From the NCBI RefSeq assembly GCF_000414115.1, contig NZ_AOPZ01000361.1, positions 1-62,936 on the forward strand: 62,936 bases of DNA, in the 5' to 3' direction. Within the stretch, counting starts at the first letter, position 1, and each line of letters starts with the position of its first letter. The translations under genes and the position numbers were made by a program. Of the stretch, positions 59,168 through 62,936 are shown one piece after another. A model generated the notes under the pieces. The model made no database searches. It was not told where the DNA came from and saw only the letters and a program-made list of their open reading frames with translations. Origin of the DNA: Streptomyces aurantiacus JA 4570. Its GTDB lineage: Bacteria > Actinomycetota > Actinomycetes > Streptomycetales > Streptomycetaceae.

Positions 59168-59536
59168 ATGCGGGGACGGCAGTCGGTAATAGTTCTGGCC
59201 AAGGCTTGCGCGATTGTGGGGGTCGCTCTTGTGCTTTACGGAACGATCATGGATCACACGCCAACGTTCCGAGCCGGAATCCTGACCGCCCTCCTGGCGT
59301 CCGGCACGGCGATCGAACTTGGGTCCCGCGCCCACCTCGAACTCCTGATGAGCCATCAGGAAGCCGCCGCCCGCCTCACGATGCAGGAGAGGCAGCGCTA
59401 CACAGAGATCGGCTACAGAGCGGGCCGACTCGACGCACTGACCCAGGAAACCCACGAGCCGGCGGGCAACGCGCAGATCTTAGAGCTGCCAAACGCCCGT
59501 CTCTCGCATCAGATGCGCCGGGACGGCAGCGCCTGA
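59168..59536 (+). CDS. Small membrane protein in the lysogeny operon
   Basis: A protein of 122 residues with two hydrophobic segments (VIVLAKACAIVGVALVLYGT; FRAGILTALLASGTAIELGS), then a helical cytoplasmic tail. It is 5 bases after the repressor stop, so it should be made in the lysogen. Superinfection exclusion is one possibility; not shown. Confidence 0.65.
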   Translation: MRGRQSVIVLAKACAIVGVALVLYGTIMDHTPTFRAGILTALLASGTAIELGSRAHLELLMSHQEAAARLTMQERQRYTEIGYRAGRLDALTQETHEPAGNAQILELPNARLSHQMRRDGSA

Positions 59537-59549
59537 AAATGGGGGCTCC

Positions 59550-61181
59550 ATGGAAAGCAGACCGCGAGGGAAAGTAATCATTCCCCCTGCTCGGTCAATC
59601 GTTAAGACGAGCGAGCTAATTCCCGTCATTGGATACGCGCGCGTATCCACATGGCGCGAAGAAATGATTAGTATCGCCATTCAAAAAAGCGTCGTCGAAG
59701 AAGCTGCCATTCGGCGCGGACGGTATATCGCGCGCTGGATCGAAGATCCGGACGCAACCGGCCGGAACTTCAAACGAAAAATCATGCAGGGAATCGAGGC
59801 AGTCGAACAGGGCCTCTTCCCTGAAATTTGGGTATGGAAGTTCAGCCGCTTCGGCCGCAACCGCTACGGCGTCGCGATCAACCTCGCCCGGATCGAACAA
59901 GCCGGCGGGCAACTGCTGAGCGCCACCGAGGACATCGACGCCTCGACCGCGGTCGGCGAGTTCACCCGCGACATGTTGTTCGCAGTCGCAGCCTTCGAGT
60001 CCAACCGTGCGGGCGAGCAGTGGAAGGAGACGCACGAGCTAAGGCGGTCCATGGGCCTGCCCGCCACAGGCGGGAAGCGCTTCGGCTACACATGGCACCC
60101 CCGCCGCCTCCCGGACGGCGCAGGAGGGTGGACCCTGCAGGATGAGCGCTACGAGATCCTCGATCAGCAAGGCGACATCGTCTTCGACAGCTTCGCGGAG
60201 TACCGCCAGGGGAAGACAGGTTTCGGCAAGGTCGCCGTGTGGTGGAACGACCTCGGATTCACCAACACGCGTGGCGACGCGTGGCAAGACCAAACCGTCA
60301 AATGGTTCATGGACAGCGGGTTTGCCGCCGGACTACTCCGTGTGCATAAGCCAGACACCCGCTGTCCCAAGCCCGGACGCTGCCAGAAGGAAGAACACCA
60401 CTACTTCCGGCCAGCCGTGCACCAATCGATCGTGCCTGGCGACGACTGGGAAGACTATTGGGACCGGAGAGCGATTCGGAAGGCCACGCCACCGCGGGCG
60501 CTCGAACCTGTGTATCCGCTCGCCGGTCTCATCAAGTGCGGCATATGCCAAGAAAATAAGCGGAGTTCGGCCGGGCAAATCCACTCGTGCAAGGGTGACC
60601 CCGGATACGGCTACCGGTGCGGCGCCCGTACCCGACACCACGTCCAACATGAGCCGGTCTACATCCGCCGCCGGATCGTTGAGGACACGGTGCGCGACTG
60701 GCTCGTCGACAAGGCAGCCGAGATCGACGCGATCGCCGCCGGGCGGATCGCCCTGCCGAAGCCCCGCAAGTCGCCGGGTGCCGCACAGAAGCGCAAGCGG
60801 CTTGAGCAAGAGATCTCGAAGGCGACGAAGGCGATCGACCGCGCGACAGAGGCGTACTCACTCGGGCACGTGCCGCTCGACTCGTACACCAGGACGCGGG
60901 ACAAGTTCACTCGGCAGCGCGACGAGGCGCAGGCGGAGCTCGACGAGCTGCCCAAGCTCGACGCCGAGCCAGTGAGTCCCGTACCTCACCTTGAGACGGT
61001 CCGAGGTCTGATCAAGGAGTGGGACACCATCAGCGTGAAGTCGAAGCGAGTGACCCTCGCCGAGCTCATCAGACGAGTCGAGATCTTCCCGGATGACCGA
61101 GTCGAGGTCGTAGCAGTGTGGGACCCGCCGGACCCCCCGCGGGAAGCGAAGAAGAGCGCCGCGCGGCGCGCGATGGCGTAG
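59550..61181 (+). CDS. int: Large serine integrase
   Basis: A protein of 543 residues. Catalytic Ser33 lies in VIGYARVSTWREEM; the conserved Arg motif is KFSRFGRNRYG (about 97), with DMLFAVAAFESNRAGEQWKE and RRSMGLPATGGKRFGYTW leading to the recombinase domain. A zinc-ribbon (IKCGICQENKR, CKGDPGYGYRCGARTRHH) is followed by a coiled coil (QKRKRLEQEISKATKAIDRA to FTRQRDEAQAELDEL). It recombines attP with attB in the pirin gene at a GT dinucleotide. It ends 9 bases before the attP arm, so integrase and att site move together. Confidence 0.95.
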   Translation: MESRPRGKVIIPPARSIVKTSELIPVIGYARVSTWREEMISIAIQKSVVEEAAIRRGRYIARWIEDPDATGRNFKRKIMQGIEAVEQGLFPEIWVWKFSRFGRNRYGVAINLARIEQAGGQLLSATEDIDASTAVGEFTRDMLFAVAAFESNRAGEQWKETHELRRSMGLPATGGKRFGYTWHPRRLPDGAGGWTLQDERYEILDQQGDIVFDSFAEYRQGKTGFGKVAVWWNDLGFTNTRGDAWQDQTVKWFMDSGFAAGLLRVHKPDTRCPKPGRCQKEEHHYFRPAVHQSIVPGDDWEDYWDRRAIRKATPPRALEPVYPLAGLIKCGICQENKRSSAGQIHSCKGDPGYGYRCGARTRHHVQHEPVYIRRRIVEDTVRDWLVDKAAEIDAIAAGRIALPKPRKSPGAAQKRKRLEQEISKATKAIDRATEAYSLGHVPLDSYTRTRDKFTRQRDEAQAELDELPKLDAEPVSPVPHLETVRGLIKEWDTISVKSKRVTLAELIRRVEIFPDDRVEVVAVWDPPDPPREAKKSAARRAMA

Positions 61182-61190
61182 CGCGCGGTT

Positions 61191-61260
61191 GTGCTTTGGA
61201 GTAGTTGATAGTCGATCACTACGGCCCCGAAAATTGATAGTCGATCACTACGGCCCCGAA
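61191..61260. other. attR, with core region duplicated
   Basis: The phage arm GTGCTTTGGA (61191-61200) is the exact inverse of TCCAAAGCAC at 5779-5788. TTGATA, GT and 19 bp of host arm form a 27-bp unit present twice (61205-61231, 61234-61260) with two extra A between. Crossover GT at 61211-61212 (and 61240-61241). The attP rebuilt from both ends is 20 bp, GT, 20 bp with imperfect dyad symmetry. Confidence 0.85.
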
Positions 61261-62031
61261 GACATCGCCGACGAGCCCGGCATGCAGGTGCCGCCGCACC
61301 CGCACATGGGTCTGCAGACGGTGAGCTGGCTGCACGAGGGGGAGGTCCTGCACCGGGACAGCACGGGCAGCCTGCAGACGATCCGCCCGCGCGAACTCGG
61401 CCTGATGACGTCCGGCCGGGCCATCTCCCACTCCGAGGAGAGCCCCAAGGCGCACGCCCGCTTCCTGCACGGCGCCCAGCTCTGGGTCGCGCTGCCGGAC
61501 GCGCACCGGCACACCGAGCCGCGGTTCGAGCACCACGCGGACCTGCCCGTCGTGACGGCGCCGGGCCTCGGCGCGAAGCTGCTCCTGGGCGGTCTTGACG
61601 GGGCGGAGTCACCCGGCACGACCTACACGCCGATCGTCGGCGCGGACCTGACCCTCGCCCAGGGAACGGACGTACGCCTTCCGCTGGAGCCCGACTTCGA
61701 GTACGCAGTCCTGTCCATGAGGGGCGAGGCCCACGTGGACGGCGTCCCGGTCCTCCCCGGCTCGATGCTGTACCTCGGCTGCGGCCGCACCGAACTCCCC
61801 CTGCGCGCCGAGTCCGACGCGAGCCTGATGCTCCTCGGCGGCGAGCCGTTCGAGGAGGAGCTGATCATGTGGTGGAACTTCATCGGGCGTACGCAGGAAG
61901 AGATCGAGCAGGCGCGGGCGGACTGGATGACGGGGCCCCGCTTCGGTGACGTGAAGGGCTACGACGGTGCCCCGCTCCCCGCGCCGGAGCTGCCGCCGGT
62001 GCCGCTGAAGCCGCGGGGGCGCGTGCGCTGA
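61240..62031 (+). pseudogene. 3' part of host pirin-family gene
   Basis: Continues the protein interrupted at attL: VDHYGPEDIADEPGMQVPPH, the metal-site region HPHMGLQTVSWLHEGEVLHR and the pirin C-terminal domain to GRVR. It lacks its promoter and first 58 or so codons. A TTG-started frame from 61189 could give a short-leader version (MCFGVVDSRSLRPRK then the pirin part), so some expression cannot be excluded. Confidence 0.9.
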
Positions 62032-62049
62032 GCTGCGGTAACGTCTCGG

Positions 62050-62841
62050 CTACTTCGGGTCGCGGTTGAACCGCGCCGTCGACCAGCGGTAGCCGATCGC
62101 GATCAGGCCGGCGCACCAGGCGATCGTGATCCAGCCGTTGTTGCCGATTTCGGTGCCGAGGAGGAGGCCGCGGAGGGTCTCGATGGCGGGGGTGAAGGGC
62201 TGGTACTCGGCGATCGGCCGGAACCAGCCCGGCATCGTAGCGGCCGGGATGAACGCGCTGGAGATGAGCGGCAGGAGGATCAGCGGCATGGCCATATTGC
62301 CGGCCGCCTCGGGATTCGGACTTGCCGCGCCCATCCCGACCGCGATCCAGGTGAGTGCCAGGGCGAACAGCGTGATCAGCGCGAGCGCCGCGATCCACTC
62401 CAGTGCCGTGGCGTCCGTGGAGCGGAAGCCCATCGCCACCCCGACGGCGCCGACGAGGGCCACGCTCATCAGGCACTGCAGCACGCCGCCGACGACATGC
62501 CCGACGAGCAGAGAGCCCCGGTAGATCGCCATCGTGCGGAAGCGGGCGGTGAGGCCCTCGGTCATGTCCACGCAGACGGACACCGCGGCCCCGATCACGG
62601 TGCTGCCGACGGTCATCAGCAGCAGGCCGGGGACGATATAGGCGATGTAGTCGGAGCGGTCGGCGCCGCCGCCGCCGATGCCCGCGCTCATCACGTCGCC
62701 GAAGATGTAGACGAAGAGCAGCAGCATCATGATCGGTGTGAGCAGCAGGTTCAGGGTCCCGGACGGGTAGCGCCATGCGTGCAGGAGGTTGCGGCGCAGC
62801 ATCGTGTTCGAGTCGCGTACGGCGAGAGAGAGGGAGCTCAT
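62050..62841 (-). CDS. ABC-2 type transporter permease (DrrB-like)
   Basis: A protein of 263 residues with six membrane segments (LLLTPIMMLLLFVYIFGDVM, IVPGLLLMTVGSTVIGAAVS and others) and the ABC-2 signature LRGLLLGTEIGNN near the end; RYPSGTLNLLLTPI is typical of drug-export permeases of the daunorubicin type. Overlaps the ATPase gene by ATGA. Confidence 0.9.
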   Translation of the reverse strand: MSSLSLAVRDSNTMLRRNLLHAWRYPSGTLNLLLTPIMMLLLFVYIFGDVMSAGIGGGGADRSDYIAYIVPGLLLMTVGSTVIGAAVSVCVDMTEGLTARFRTMAIYRGSLLVGHVVGGVLQCLMSVALVGAVGVAMGFRSTDATALEWIAALALITLFALALTWIAVGMGAASPNPEAAGNMAMPLILLPLISSAFIPAATMPGWFRPIAEYQPFTPAIETLRGLLLGTEIGNNGWITIAWCAGLIAIGYRWSTARFNRDPK

Positions 62842-62936
62842 CGGACGGAATCCTTGGGCTGGTTGGGGGCGACGGTGCCTCCGGTCAGGGCGAAGAACAC
62901 GTCGTCGAGGTCGGGTGTGTGCACGGTCAGTTCGTC
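62838..62936 (-). CDS. ABC transporter ATP-binding protein, C-terminal end only
   Basis: Only the last 32 codons are in the window (ELTVHTPDLDDVFFALTGGT, then VAPNQPKDSVR). The L-D-D-V-F-x-x-L-T-G end is characteristic of DrrA-type ATPases. Partner of the permease that follows. Confidence 0.85.
   Translation of the reverse strand, partial: DELTVHTPDLDDVFFALTGGTVAPNQPKDSVR

Larger units (their letters stand above)
5767..61212. mobile_element. Complete siphovirus prophage (about 55.4 kb) in a pirin gene
   Basis: The boundaries are the GT crossover dinucleotides in attL and attR. It has integrase, repressor, directionality factor, early replication genes, terminase, portal, capsid, tail, holin and endolysin genes, and no obvious loss of a module, so it may be inducible. 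Three phage-related frame breaks (tape measure, scaffold, pentapeptide protein) are possibly assembly artefacts, at least in the first two cases. The late genes all run leftward; the repressor, membrane protein and integrase run rightward. Confidence 0.95.

Overview
The window is high-GC actinobacterial DNA, most likely a Streptomyces chromosome (inferred from GTG starts, strong GC third-position bias, GGAGG ribosome sites and family content), carrying one complete siphovirus-type prophage of about 55.4 kb. Host DNA lies at 1-5766 (glycosyltransferase, TPR protein, photolyase, NAD(P)-binding/DUF2867 protein, PRC-barrel protein) and 61213-62936 (end of a pirin gene, ABC-2 exporter genes).

The prophage is inserted inside a host pirin-family gene. 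The 5' part of that gene is at 5561-5746 and the 3' part at about 61240-62031. A large serine integrase (59550-61181) ends right beside attR. Comparing the two junctions gives a GT crossover dinucleotide and an attP of 20 bp + GT + 20 bp with perfect 10-bp inverted ends. Just inside attL the prophage carries a complete, recoded pirin gene (5836-6801) with its own conserved start region, so lysogeny probably swaps the host gene for a phage copy rather than losing it.

Layout: (1) 5.8-15.1 kb, accessory DNA: pirin; an XRE-TPR regulator coupled to a GNAT gene; and, divergently, a plus-strand set with a dead resolvase-fold protein, two small proteins, a 53-residue precursor-like peptide, an attenuator hairpin, an asparagine-synthetase-like enzyme and a second GNAT protein. 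That set looks like an uncharacterised RiPP-type peptide cluster. A pentapeptide-repeat membrane protein follows. (2) 15.5-17.8 kb, lysis (collagen-like membrane protein, holin candidates, CHAP endolysin). (3) 17.8-29.7 kb, tail: tip, hub, distal tail, tape measure, chaperones with a -1 frameshift, tail tube. (4) 29.4-38.2 kb, connectors, capsid, decoration, scaffold, MuF-like protein, portal, terminase, with two plus-strand membrane-protein morons. (5) 38.8-58.4 kb, early/replication genes on the minus strand, tightly overlapped (ATGA/GTGA): prim-pol, HNH, replication proteins, PP-loop protein, RuvC-like resolvase, DEDDh exonuclease, gp3-like recombination directionality factor, RecB-like nuclease, Cro-like protein. 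Plus-strand inserts hold an RRM RNA-binding protein and an unknown protein; a thiol peroxidase is on the minus strand. (6) 58.45-61.2 kb, the switch: an array of 14-bp dyad operators, a repressor, a membrane protein and the integrase.

Several short direct duplications need checking before use. Those at 653-750, 23129-23174 and 32425-32450 each break a gene that becomes intact when one copy is removed, and two more sit exactly at attL and attR. They look like assembly errors; those at the att sites could reflect a mixed population of integrated and excised prophage.
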